Shown here piece by piece: positions 23,199-31,941 of a stretch of DNA of 32,195 bases. Numbering within the stretch: position 1 is the stretch's first letter; the number at the start of each line of letters is the position of its first letter. The stretch is from an uncultured Collinsella sp. (GTDB taxonomy: Bacteria > Actinomycetota > Coriobacteriia > Coriobacteriales > Coriobacteriaceae). The stretch covers positions 1-32,195 of the forward strand of contig UQVD01000011.1 in NCBI GenBank assembly GCA_900544385.1, read 5' to 3'. The notes beneath the pieces are model-generated. The model worked only from the letters and a program-made list of their open reading frames with translations. It was not told the DNA's origin and made no database searches. The position numbers and the translations under genes are program-made.

Positions 23199-25214
23199 CT
23201 ACATCACCTCCGCGTGAGGGGTCAAACCATTTGCCTTGAGCACCTCGTCGGGGAGCTCGGAATAGAAGTGCTCGGTGCCGGGCACGCGCTTGAAGACCGG
23301 ACGGGTGTCCAGACCAATACGCGGATGGCTCGAGCGGGGCGCGAAGCGATCGCCCTTGGGGAAATCGCGCGGACTCGGAACGGCGCCGGGCACCTGGTGC
23401 AGGCGGCCCGAACCGCTCTCGATGGACAGAACGGAACCCAGAAGACCGCGGGTGTACTCGTGGATCGGGTTAGTGAGCAGCTCCTTGGTGGGCGCCTGCT
23501 CGATAACCTGGCCAGCGTACATAACCGTGATGTTGTGGGCGACCTCGGCGACCAGCGCCAGGTCGTGCGAAACGAAGATCATGGCAAAGCCGAGCTTGGC
23601 CTGAAGATCGTTGAGCAGCTTGATGACCTGCTTCTGGACGGTAACGTCCAGAGCGGTCGTGGGCTCGTCGCAGATGACCAGCTTGGGGTCGCGGGTAAGG
23701 GCCATAGCGATCAGGACACGCTGACGCTGGCCGCCGGAAAGCTCGTGCGGATAGCTCTCGAGCGTGCGCTTGGGATCGAGGCCGACGAGCTCCAGGAGCT
23801 CCTCGGCGCTGCGGGTTCCGCCGCGCTTGGTGAGCTGCTTCATCTGGGCAGAGATGAGCATAGAGGGGTTGAGCGAGGACAGGGCGTCCTGATAGACCAT
23901 GGCGATATCGGTACCGCGCAGGCCGAACCACTCCTTCTTGCTCATCTTGAGCAGGTCACGGCCCTCCCAGAGAACCTCGCCGGAAAGATGCTCGTCATCG
24001 TCGGTCAGGCCCATGATGGCCAGCGTGGTGATGGACTTACCGCAACCGGACTCGCCCACCAGGCCCATGGTCTGACCAGGACGAACGTCAAAGTTGACAT
24101 GGTCGACGACGTTGATATCACCGTGATGCTCAAACTGAATGCAGAAGTCGCGGACCGAGAGAATCGGCTCAACGGACTCGTCGGGCACGTGGCGATCGTC
24201 ACGCTTGAGCTCGACATCGCGCAGGGCGCCAAGGCGAGCGGAGAGGGACTGGGCCTGCTCCTTGTAGGCGCGAACGGGGTCGGAGACCAGCAGATCGGCC
24301 TCGCGACGCTTGGAGGAATCGGTCGGATCCAGGGCGGCGGAGGGAGCAGCGGCCATGGCGTCGGTAATGCCCTCGGAGAGGATGTTGAGCGCCAGGCAGG
24401 TGATCATGATGGCCAGGCCCGGGAACAGCGCCTGCCACCAACGGCCGGCGAGCACGCCGCCGCGGGCGTCGGCGAGGATGTTGCCCCAGGTAGCGGTGGG
24501 CTCCTGGATACCAGCGCCGATGAAGGTCAGCGAGGCCTCGAAGATGATGGCGTCGGCGACCAGGGTAACGGTGAAGACCATGATCGGGGCGATGCAGTTA
24601 CGCAGAACATGCTTGATCAGAATCCACGGAGCCTTGGCACCGGAAACGATGACCGCGCGAACATAGTCCTCGCCGTACTCGGACACGATGTTGGCGCGCA
24701 CGATACGGGCAATCTGCGGAGTGTACATAAAGCCGATGGCGAAGATGATCGACGGCACGGAGTTGCCCAGGATGGAGACGAAGACGGCCGCGAGGGCGAT
24801 GCCCGGGATGGACATGATGATGTCCAAGATGCGCATGATCGTCTCGGAGACGGCCTTGCGCGAAACCGCTGCAAGGGCGCCCACGACCGAGCCGCAGACC
24901 AGAGCCATGGCAGTGGCGCCAAAGCCGATAATCAGCGAGTAACGACCACCGTAGAGCATACGCGACAGAATGTCGCGACCCTTATCGTCAGTACCGAAGA
25001 TAAATCCGTTGCCGGGAGCCTGGCGAGCCGTAAAGATCTCGACCGGGCTATAGGGGGCAAGAAGGGGCGCCAGAATCGCAGTCAGGGCGACCAGCACCAG
25101 CACGACGGCGGCAATCTTAGAAGACAGCGTCATCTTCTTCCAGCCACCGAGCTTGAGCCCCTTGGAGGCAGCCTTCTCGAGCTGCTCGGTTTGCTTCTCT
25201 CGAATCTTTACCAT
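23199..25214 (-). CDS. Fused ABC permease-ATPase (DppC-DppD fusion), probable sialic acid importer subunit
   Basis: One 671-residue chain joins a DppC-type permease (about 1-290: first helix 35-55, FGTDDKGRDILSR motif 73-85, EAA loop near 183-200) to a DppD-type ATPase (about 350-600: Walker A GESGCGKS 387-394, SGGQ 493-496, Walker B to DE517, His550) through a charged linker of about 60 residues. The frame is open throughout, so the fusion is real unless an assembly error joined two genes. The C-terminal cysteine domain is degenerate: GDRFAPRSS replaces the usual GCRFxPRCP pattern. Permease-ATPase fusions are reported for the C component of SatABCD-type sialic acid transporters, which fits the downstream nan genes. 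Confidence 0.88.
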   Translation of the reverse strand: MVKIREKQTEQLEKAASKGLKLGGWKKMTLSSKIAAVVLVLVALTAILAPLLAPYSPVEIFTARQAPGNGFIFGTDDKGRDILSRMLYGGRYSLIIGFGATAMALVCGSVVGALAAVSRKAVSETIMRILDIIMSIPGIALAAVFVSILGNSVPSIIFAIGFMYTPQIARIVRANIVSEYGEDYVRAVIVSGAKAPWILIKHVLRNCIAPIMVFTVTLVADAIIFEASLTFIGAGIQEPTATWGNILADARGGVLAGRWWQALFPGLAIMITCLALNILSEGITDAMAAAPSAALDPTDSSKRREADLLVSDPVRAYKEQAQSLSARLGALRDVELKRDDRHVPDESVEPILSVRDFCIQFEHHGDINVVDHVNFDVRPGQTMGLVGESGCGKSITTLAIMGLTDDDEHLSGEVLWEGRDLLKMSKKEWFGLRGTDIAMVYQDALSSLNPSMLISAQMKQLTKRGGTRSAEELLELVGLDPKRTLESYPHELSGGQRQRVLIAMALTRDPKLVICDEPTTALDVTVQKQVIKLLNDLQAKLGFAMIFVSHDLALVAEVAHNITVMYAGQVIEQAPTKELLTNPIHEYTRGLLGSVLSIESGSGRLHQVPGAVPSPRDFPKGDRFAPRSSHPRIGLDTRPVFKRVPGTEHFYSELPDEVLKANGLTPHAEVM

Positions 25215-25217
25215 AAT

Positions 25218-26174
25218 CTACACCGTCCTGATGCGCGGGTTGATGAGCAGGTAGAGCATGTCAACCACGATGTTGATGATGATGAAGGCGAGAGCAACGA
25301 CGATGACGACGCCCTGAACCAGGTTCGCCTCGTTGCCCTGAACGCCCTGCAGAATCGCGGTGCCCATGCCGGGGAGGTTGAAGATAACCTCGATGACGAC
25401 GGCGCCGCCCATGAGGTAACCGATCTTAAGACCGAGGGTGGTGACCGGGGTGATCAGCGCATTGCGAAGAACGTTGATGCCGACGACGACCTTCTCGGGA
25501 ACGCCGGCGCCACGAGCCATACGGACATAGTCCTTGTCGAGCTCCTCGACCATGGCGGTACGCACGATACGAGTCATCTGGCCTGTCAGCGGAAATGCCA
25601 AGGCGATAGCGGGCATGATCATACGTCCCAGATAGCCAACCGGATTCGTGGTGAAGTGAGGCAGAGCACCCGATGCCGGAAGCACCTTAAGGTAGGAAGA
25701 GAACAGCAGGATCAACAGAACGGCAAGCCAGAACGACGGGGTTGCCAAGCCGGCGATGGAAAAGACGCGGATCACTTGGTCCGGCCATTTGTCGCGATAC
25801 AGTGCCGCGATGACGCCGAGCAAAAACGAAACGACCGCACCGATGGCAAGACCGATGAAGGTCAGCTGCATCGTAACGGGCAGGGCCGTGGAGATGCGCT
25901 TGGCAACGGAGTTACGAGCAGCACCATAGGTGCCCATGTCGCCATGAATCAAATCGCCCATATAGCGCACGTAGCGCACGGGCCAGGGGTCGTCCAGACC
26001 ATACTTCTCATGGTACTCGGCGACCGCCTCGGGCGAGGCACCGTCACCCAACGCCGTGTAGGCGGGGTCGGTCTTGGAGAACGACATAAGGAAGAACACC
26101 AGGACGGTGACGCCCAATGCCATGATCGGCAGCGCCACGAGACGCCTTCCAATCAAACGTAGCAAGTTGTTCAC
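25218..26174 (-). CDS. ABC transporter permease (DppB-type) of the nan operon
   Basis: This 318-residue permease has a first membrane helix (about 10-30), an extracytoplasmic loop with DPAYTALG and YGLDDPWPVRY, five further helices and the EAA loop DYVRMARGAGVPEKVV. It would form the channel with the permease half of the fused protein, whose gene starts 3 bases after its stop codon. The GTG at 26174 has GGGGAG 5 bases upstream; a longer frame to 26207 includes the ribosome binding site and is less likely. Confidence 0.88.
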   Translation of the reverse strand: MNNLLRLIGRRLVALPIMALGVTVLVFFLMSFSKTDPAYTALGDGASPEAVAEYHEKYGLDDPWPVRYVRYMGDLIHGDMGTYGAARNSVAKRISTALPVTMQLTFIGLAIGAVVSFLLGVIAALYRDKWPDQVIRVFSIAGLATPSFWLAVLLILLFSSYLKVLPASGALPHFTTNPVGYLGRMIMPAIALAFPLTGQMTRIVRTAMVEELDKDYVRMARGAGVPEKVVVGINVLRNALITPVTTLGLKIGYLMGGAVVIEVIFNLPGMGTAILQGVQGNEANLVQGVVIVVALAFIIINIVVDMLYLLINPRIRTV

Positions 26175-26235
26175 GTTCTCTCCCCTTTCTTTTGTCGGTA
26201 GGACCAACTGGTATATGAGTACGGATACTCATTAC

Positions 26236-26269
26236 AAGACCCGAGCGACATCGTTGCCGCCCGGGTCTT
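26236..26269 (-). other. Intercistronic hairpin between binding protein and permease
   Basis: AAGACCCG (26236-26243) pairs with CGGGTCTT (26262-26269), with a further GCGAC/GTTGC stem inside. As in the opp operon, it lies just after the binding-protein gene, where such hairpins usually protect that mRNA and reduce read-through into the permease. Confidence 0.6.
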
Positions 26270-26331
26270 TGTTTCAACTATAAGGATACGGTCCCAACGA
26301 CCGACATCCTGCATACAGACTCAAGCGAGTC

Positions 26332-27945
26332 TTACGCCTTGACGGTCGCAACGCCCCTGAAGGACATGCTCGTCGTGCCGATGCCCTTGAAGCCATCGAG
26401 GGCCTCGCCGTTGGGCGCAGTGGACGGATCGTCCCAGGAAGCGGAGACGGTCTTGACGTGGACAACGGGGTACAGAACGGCGTTGTCGGCAATGATGTCA
26501 AAGCACTCGTTCCACTTCTTCTGCTGCTCGTCGCCCTCGGCGGCAAGAGCCTCGTCCATGAGACCGTGGAGCTTCTGCCACTCAGCGGACTCCTTCCACG
26601 GGCAACGGGTCTGCATCCAGACGTTGTCGCCGTACCACCAGTTGAGCAGCAGGTCGGGGTCGGCGCCGAAGCAGGACGGATCGCCAGGGGCAAGGAGGAT
26701 ATCGTAGGCCTCGCCGCCGTCGATGGCAGCGTAGGTGGCCGGCGAGGTATCGGTCTGGATGGTCACATCGAAGCCGAGAGCGTCGAGGTCGTTCTTGACC
26801 TGGGCGGCCATGCCCTTAATCTGCTCGTTGTCGGTGGTGCGCAGGGTGATGGCACCCGGGGTGATGCCAGACTCCTCGATGAGCTTCTTAGCCTTCTTGG
26901 CGTCGGTCTTGTACACCGTGGAAGCCTCATGATAGTTGGTGAAGCTCTTGGGCAGGTAGCAGCTGGCAGCGGTGGCAAGGCCGGCGAAGGTGTTGCTGAC
27001 CATCTTCTCGGTGTCGAGCGCATACATGACGGCCTGACGGACCTTGACGTTGTTCCAAGGCTCCTTGGCGACGTTGAACATGATGAAGCGGGTGCCGAAA
27101 CCCTGAACGTTATCGATCTTGCAGCCGGCGCTCTCGAGCTGGTCGACGGCATCAGCGGTAACGAGCTCCATAACGAGCGTGGAGCCCTCCTGCTGAGCGG
27201 TAACGCGAGCGGTGGGGTCGGTCAGGATGCTGTACTGGATCTTCTTATCCTCGGCAGCATACTCACCGTTGTACTCGGGGTTGGGAACCAGGGTGATCTC
27301 GGTATCGGAGATAGAGTCGTACATCCAGGGGCCGGAGCCGATCGGCTGCTTGGCGCGATCCTCCTCGGTCTGGGTGGCCGGGGTAACGCGGACGATGGCC
27401 AGACGATCCTTGAGCAGGGAGAAGTTGGGGACCTTGGTCTTGACCGTCACGGTGCTGGCGTCCTTGGCCTCGATGGACTCGAAGGGCTGGAAGAACGGAG
27501 CATAGGTAGCGGAAGCGGCGCAAGCGGTGTAGGAGGCAACGACATCGTCAGCGGTGACCTCCGTGCCATCGGAGAACTTGGCGCCCTTGCGGATGGTGAC
27601 CTCGAAAGTGGTGTCGTCCACGGACTTAGGATCGTCGGTGGCGAGCTCGTTGAAGGTGCTGTAGTCGTGGTAATCGATGCCGTAGAGGCCCTCGACGACG
27701 TGCCAGTTAGCACCCAGGCCCACAGCGGAGCCGGTGCTGGCGGGATCGAAGCTGGACGGAGCGTAAGCGGAACCAGCGGTGATCACGCCGCCGCCACGGT
27801 TGGCGGAATCGGTGGAACCGGAAGCGGAACCCTCGTCGCTAGAGCTGCCACCGCAGCCGGTGAGACCAAGCCCTGCGACAGCAGCGACGCTGCCGGTGAG
27901 GCCGAGGAACGAACGCCTGGACATACCCTTGTTGATGATGGCCAT
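26332..27945 (-). CDS. Solute-binding lipoprotein (SBP family 5), probable sialic acid receptor
   Basis: This 537-residue extracellular receptor starts with a classic twin-arginine signal (SRRSFLG, residues 9-15) and a lipobox LTGC with Cys31, so it is likely Tat-exported and lipid-anchored. A Gly/Ser-rich linker follows, then the family 5 fold (SAYAPSSFDPA near the start, YALDTEKM mid-protein). Family 5 proteins mostly bind peptides or nickel, but SatA-type members bind sialic acid, and this gene heads an operon with nanA, nanK and nanE. The ligand is therefore an operon-based inference. GGAG lies 5 bases before the ATG at 27945. A similar longer lipoprotein (OppA) is at 8369-10045. Confidence 0.85.
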   Translation of the reverse strand: MAIINKGMSRRSFLGLTGSVAAVAGLGLTGCGGSSSDEGSASGSTDSANRGGGVITAGSAYAPSSFDPASTGSAVGLGANWHVVEGLYGIDYHDYSTFNELATDDPKSVDDTTFEVTIRKGAKFSDGTEVTADDVVASYTACAASATYAPFFQPFESIEAKDASTVTVKTKVPNFSLLKDRLAIVRVTPATQTEEDRAKQPIGSGPWMYDSISDTEITLVPNPEYNGEYAAEDKKIQYSILTDPTARVTAQQEGSTLVMELVTADAVDQLESAGCKIDNVQGFGTRFIMFNVAKEPWNNVKVRQAVMYALDTEKMVSNTFAGLATAASCYLPKSFTNYHEASTVYKTDAKKAKKLIEESGITPGAITLRTTDNEQIKGMAAQVKNDLDALGFDVTIQTDTSPATYAAIDGGEAYDILLAPGDPSCFGADPDLLLNWWYGDNVWMQTRCPWKESAEWQKLHGLMDEALAAEGDEQQKKWNECFDIIADNAVLYPVVHVKTVSASWDDPSTAPNGEALDGFKGIGTTSMSFRGVATVKA

Positions 27946-28014
27946 GTCTTCTCCTATCAATAGAGAATCTTACCCGGGAGCACCTAGACGTGCCCCCGCG
28001 CAACTTGCGGACGA

Positions 28015-28042
28015 TATATACCTTACCTACCGACGAACCCAA
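28015..28042 (-). promoter_or_regulatory. Possible nan operon promoter
   Basis: On the minus strand TTGGGT (28042-28037) and TATATA (28020-28015) are 16 bases apart, which would start transcription about 60 bases before the binding-protein ATG. Box quality is moderate. It lies just downstream of the inverted-repeat array at 28064-28146. Confidence 0.4.
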
Positions 28043-28063
28043 CTGAGGTGCCGCGCTCGGCGA

Positions 28064-28146
28064 CCGATACATACATACGCTTGAACGGTATTTACTACCG
28101 TTCACCGAATTCGTTGACAAACGATTCGCCAGACAGTATGTATCGG
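28064..28146. promoter_or_regulatory. Array of inverted repeats upstream of the nan operon
   Basis: Three symmetric elements are packed in 83 bp. The outer arms CCGATACATAC (28064-28074) and GTATGTATCGG (28136-28146) are perfect complements. Inside are GAACGGTA-N5-TACCGTTC (28083-28103) and TCGTT-GACA-AACGA (28111-28124). This looks like a set of operator sites, or a loop-forming control region, for the nan operon. No regulator gene is in the window. Confidence 0.6.
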
Positions 28147-28186
28147 CGAGGTGAGATATCAGTCTTCGTCAACCCGCAGGATAGCA

Positions 28187-28232
28187 GGGTTTTCGCTTGG
28201 GTTAGTCAAACGTTTTAGCGTTAATAAAACCC
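28187..28232 (-). other. Possible weak hairpin past uvrC
   Basis: GGGTTTT (28187-28193) and AAAACCC (28226-28232) can pair around 32 bases that include AACG-TTTTAG-CGTT (28209-28222). It lies about 75 bp beyond the uvrC stop. It may help end the uvrC transcript or be another operator; neither is strong. The remaining bases of 27961-28308 contain no gene that I can see. Confidence 0.3.
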
Positions 28233-28308
28233 GAAACCAGCAGGCAATCATGGCGAAATAAATGGTTGAAAATCGCGCAATCATGTATATCAGTTGTTTG
28301 GCTCGTGT

Positions 28309-30255
28309 TTAGCTATCGGAATGGCCAGCCGCCGCCTCGGCGCGCTCGGCATTCCATGCAACGAGCGCCTCGTGGACCGCCTTGGCAACATCGGCAGGTA
28401 TGCCGCGAACTTCCGCGATCTCTTGCTCGCTCGCCGCGCGCAAACGCTTCATCGAGCCAAAATGGCGCATAAGGGCACGTTTTCTGGTGGGTCCCACGCC
28501 TGGAACGTCATCGAGTACCGAAACCGTCATGGCTTTATCGCGCAACTCGCGATGGAACGTGATGGCAAAACGGTGCGATTCATCGCGAACCTGTTTAATT
28601 AGATAGAGCGAAGCAGACCCGGTCGGCAGCACGACGGGAGTCTCGTCCCAAGGCACGAAAACTTCCTCATCGGCCTTCGCCAAGCCACAAACCGGTATAT
28701 CGAGCCCAAGAGCCTCAAGTTGCTTGATCGCAGCGGTCAATTGCGGCTTACCGCCATCGACAACGAGCAAATCGGGGCTCGAGCCAAAGCGCTCGTCGGC
28801 CATGCGCTCGGGAGCATAGCGTCGTCCCAAAACCTCGGACATCGACACGAAGTCGTTTGCCTCGTCCAATTCGGCCTGAATTTTAAAACGACGGTACTGG
28901 CTCTTGTCGGCGCGCCCGATGGTAAACACCACCATCGAGGCGACCGTAAAGGTTCCGTGCAGCGTCGAGATATCGAAGCACTCGATACGCATCGGCGGCG
29001 CCGGCAGCGCCAGCGCGCTTTCGAGCTCTAGGAGCGCCTGATTGGTGCGGTCGTCAGCGTACCCCGTTCGCATCATGTAGCGCATGAGGGCATGGCGCGC
29101 ATTTTTGGATGCCATATCGAGCAAACGGTGCTTTTCGCCACGCTGCGGCCTATGGAGATGGCAGGAACGCTCGCGCTTGCCTGCAAGCCACTCCCCCAGC
29201 GCCTCCGCATCCTCAAGCTCGACAGAGAGATTTATCTCAGCTGGAATATCAGCCGTCTCATCGTAATAGCGCTTAAGAAAGCCCGACTGGAGCTCTTCCT
29301 CGTCAACATCAAGACCCTTGTCGAGAATGAACTCGCAGGTGCGAACTGTTCGGCCCTCGCGAACGACGAAGACGCAAGCGGCAGAGATGGTCTCCTCGCG
29401 ATAGAAACCGATGACATCGATATCGACACTGGAGGGAAAAACGACTTGCTGACGATCGTCCAGACCCCTGATGACCTCCAAACGACGTTTGACGCGTGCC
29501 GCGCGCTCAAAGTCGAGCGCCTCGGCGGCATCCGTCATCTCGGAGGTCAGCTCGTCGACGACATCCTTGCGATGGCCCGACAAAAAGCGCTCGACACGCT
29601 TGACGTTCTTGGCATAGTCCGTAGGAGAAATCGCGCCGACACACGCACCCGGGCCGCGCCCAACATGGTAGTCAAAGCAAGGACGCCCGTTTTGCGCGCA
29701 AATCATATTGACGATGTCTTCCTCGCCCCTGTGGGACTCGACGATACGACGACAACGACGCCACTCCGCACAGGATGCGGAGCAGATGGGGATAACCTTG
29801 CGCAGCGTATCTATCGTCTCACGTGCCGCACGGCTATCGGTATAGGGACCAAAATAACGCGTTCCCGGCTTATGACGCTCGCGCGTATATTTGATAGCGG
29901 GATACAGGTCGCCCTTTGTAATGGCGATAAAGGGGTAGCTCTTGTCATCCTTGAGGTCGACGTTAAAGTACGGATGGTACTGACCAATCAAATTGCGCTC
30001 GAGCACCAACGCCTCGTGCTCGGTCTCCACCACGATATAGTCAAAGCTCGCCACCAGCTGCATCATCAGCGGGATCTTTTGACGCTCATCCTGCAGTGTC
30101 ACGTACTGGCGCATACGGGAACGCAAGTTTTTTGCCTTGCCCACGTAGATGACATCGCCCTTGGCATCCTTCCAAAGGTAGCATCCGGGCTGTGTGGGAA
30201 CGCGCGAAACCTGCTCGGCAAGCGTTGGAATGTTGTCGTGACCGGCCACACGCAC
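28309..30255 (-). CDS. uvrC: Excinuclease ABC subunit C
   Basis: This 648-residue protein makes both cuts in nucleotide excision repair. It has an N-terminal GIY-YIG nuclease domain (GCY 24-26, IYVGKAKNLRSR 36-47), a cysteine region (158-205), a UVR motif that binds UvrB (about 235-265), an RNase H-like C-terminal nuclease (CFDISTLHG and VVDGGKPQL) and a C-terminal helix-hairpin-helix pair (DVPGVGPTRKRAL). The cysteine region is odd: about 20 extra residues and extra cysteines, and glycine in place of one conserved cysteine (see findings). The GTG start abuts the murJ stop codon; an in-frame GTG at 30249 is an alternative. Confidence 0.95.
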   Translation of the reverse strand: MRVAGHDNIPTLAEQVSRVPTQPGCYLWKDAKGDVIYVGKAKNLRSRMRQYVTLQDERQKIPLMMQLVASFDYIVVETEHEALVLERNLIGQYHPYFNVDLKDDKSYPFIAITKGDLYPAIKYTRERHKPGTRYFGPYTDSRAARETIDTLRKVIPICSASCAEWRRCRRIVESHRGEEDIVNMICAQNGRPCFDYHVGRGPGACVGAISPTDYAKNVKRVERFLSGHRKDVVDELTSEMTDAAEALDFERAARVKRRLEVIRGLDDRQQVVFPSSVDIDVIGFYREETISAACVFVVREGRTVRTCEFILDKGLDVDEEELQSGFLKRYYDETADIPAEINLSVELEDAEALGEWLAGKRERSCHLHRPQRGEKHRLLDMASKNARHALMRYMMRTGYADDRTNQALLELESALALPAPPMRIECFDISTLHGTFTVASMVVFTIGRADKSQYRRFKIQAELDEANDFVSMSEVLGRRYAPERMADERFGSSPDLLVVDGGKPQLTAAIKQLEALGLDIPVCGLAKADEEVFVPWDETPVVLPTGSASLYLIKQVRDESHRFAITFHRELRDKAMTVSVLDDVPGVGPTRKRALMRHFGSMKRLRAASEQEIAEVRGIPADVAKAVHEALVAWNAERAEAAAGHSDS

Positions 30256-31938
30256 CTACTTGCGACGAAGCAGCGCCGAGACCTCAGGCATCTTAAGGAC
30301 GACGGCAAGGCCAAAGGTAACAGCAAGCGAGACGACACCCGCAACGCAAACGTAGCCAAGAGTAATCAGAATCGAGCCGCCAAGTGCCCCGACAAAGTGT
30401 TCAAGCACCCACATGACGCCGGCGCCTGCGGCAGCACCTAGGCCACCGAGCAAAAGGCCAAAGAAACCGCCATGCAGGATAGATTTGACCTGAAGGCCAC
30501 GCAGGCGACGACGCAGCCACCACAGCGAACAGCCGACCAAGATCACGTAGTCGACAACATACGAAAGCGCGATTGCCGGCATACCGAAGCCCAGCACAAC
30601 GCCAAACAGCAGAACCGAGCCGGCCTGGCCGATGGCAGAATACAGGCAATAGCGGCTATAGGGCTTCATGTCGAGCAAGGCAGAGAAGCTCTTCTGCATC
30701 AACACGACCACGCCGTAGAGCGGCAGCGAGAGCGCCAGGTAGACAAGGTACTCGGACACCAGCGCCACTCCGGATTCATCGAACTTGCCAGCACAGTAGA
30801 TCATGTTGAGCGGACGTGCGAAGACAATCAGGTACAGTGCGAACGGAATCAGGAAGAACAGCATCTGGGCGACGCCACGCGAAATGCCCGTGCGTACGCT
30901 GTCGTAATCCTTCTCCTGTGCGTCGTGAGAGAGCTCGGTATAGAGCGCCGTCGAAAGCGAGGCGGCAATCAGCGCGTAGGGCAGCGTGTACCACAGGCGC
31001 GCATAGGCGATGACGGAAGGACCAGTCTCGGGCTGGACCACCAGCGCGGCAGCGTTGGTGATAGAAGTCGAGACAAACATGCACACCGTGGCGAGCAGCG
31101 TCGGGATACCGAGCGCAATCGTCTGGCGCAGCGCGGGGTCCTTAAAGTCGATATGGATATGGGGATGCACGCCGTGCTTGCTAAGCGCGGGAATCTGACA
31201 TGCCATCTGAACAAAGACACCGAGGGTCGTACCGGCCGCAATCAAGATGATGCCGGCACGTTCGCCAAACTGTGCGGACACGGGCGCAAAACCCATAAAG
31301 CTCGCAATGACGATCACATTGTTGAGGACCGGGGCAAACGTCGACCAGAAGTAGTCGCGGTGTGCGTTGAGAACGCCCGAGAACACCGAGCCCAAACCAT
31401 AAAACAGAATCTGGATGGCAAAGAAACGGAACATGAACGCAGCGGTATCCATGCTGCCGCCGTCACCCGAAAGGAACGATTGCGTCCAGATAAAGCCCGG
31501 GGCGAACACGGTCCCCAGCAACGAAATGCCACCCAGCACCAAAAGCAGAATGCCGAGCAGGTTGCCCACGTACTCGTTCGAGGCCTCGCGACCCTGCTCA
31601 CGCCTCACGCCCATGTACACGGGCAAAAACGCCGTCACGAGCATGCCGCCCATCACGAGTTCGTAGAGCATATTGGGCAGGTTGTTGGCGACCTGATAGG
31701 AGGACGAGAGTAGCGACATGCCGATAGCGGCCGCCATTGCCCACGTGCGGATAAAACCGGTGACGCGAGACACGATAGTCAGGATGGTCATAAGCCCGGC
31801 GGAACGACCAACCGTGGAGTAGTCCGACGAGCCCATGTCGTCAGTGTCATCTCGCGACGAAGAAGCTTCGGATGAGGGTGTCTGAGGCGCAGATTCTTTT
31901 GCAAAATGAGCTCCGCGCTTCAATTCTTCCTGCGGCAT
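30256..31938 (-). CDS. murJ: Lipid II flippase MurJ (MviN family)
   Basis: This 560-residue membrane protein has the MurJ/MviN layout: GLMTILTIVSRVTGFIRTW at the first helix, the AYQVANNLPN-like segment SYQVANNLPNMLYELVMGG, and about 14 hydrophobic helices. The N-terminal 45 residues are charged, serine-rich and probably cytoplasmic. MurJ moves the cell wall precursor lipid II to the outer face of the membrane. AGAGGA precedes the ATG. It lies 3 bases after ybaK and directly adjoins uvrC. Confidence 0.9.
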   Translation of the reverse strand: MPQEELKRGAHFAKESAPQTPSSEASSSRDDTDDMGSSDYSTVGRSAGLMTILTIVSRVTGFIRTWAMAAAIGMSLLSSSYQVANNLPNMLYELVMGGMLVTAFLPVYMGVRREQGREASNEYVGNLLGILLLVLGGISLLGTVFAPGFIWTQSFLSGDGGSMDTAAFMFRFFAIQILFYGLGSVFSGVLNAHRDYFWSTFAPVLNNVIVIASFMGFAPVSAQFGERAGIILIAAGTTLGVFVQMACQIPALSKHGVHPHIHIDFKDPALRQTIALGIPTLLATVCMFVSTSITNAAALVVQPETGPSVIAYARLWYTLPYALIAASLSTALYTELSHDAQEKDYDSVRTGISRGVAQMLFFLIPFALYLIVFARPLNMIYCAGKFDESGVALVSEYLVYLALSLPLYGVVVLMQKSFSALLDMKPYSRYCLYSAIGQAGSVLLFGVVLGFGMPAIALSYVVDYVILVGCSLWWLRRRLRGLQVKSILHGGFFGLLLGGLGAAAGAGVMWVLEHFVGALGGSILITLGYVCVAGVVSLAVTFGLAVVLKMPEVSALLRRK

Positions 31939-31941
31939 CGC

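Noticed and set aside
22149..26162. A 1337-codon plus-strand open frame opposite the nan transporter genes
   Set aside because: It mirrors four well-supported minus-strand genes with clear ABC transporter motifs; its translation is a low-complexity mix rich in G, D, L, H and R with no domain. High-GC codon use leaves the opposite strand open.
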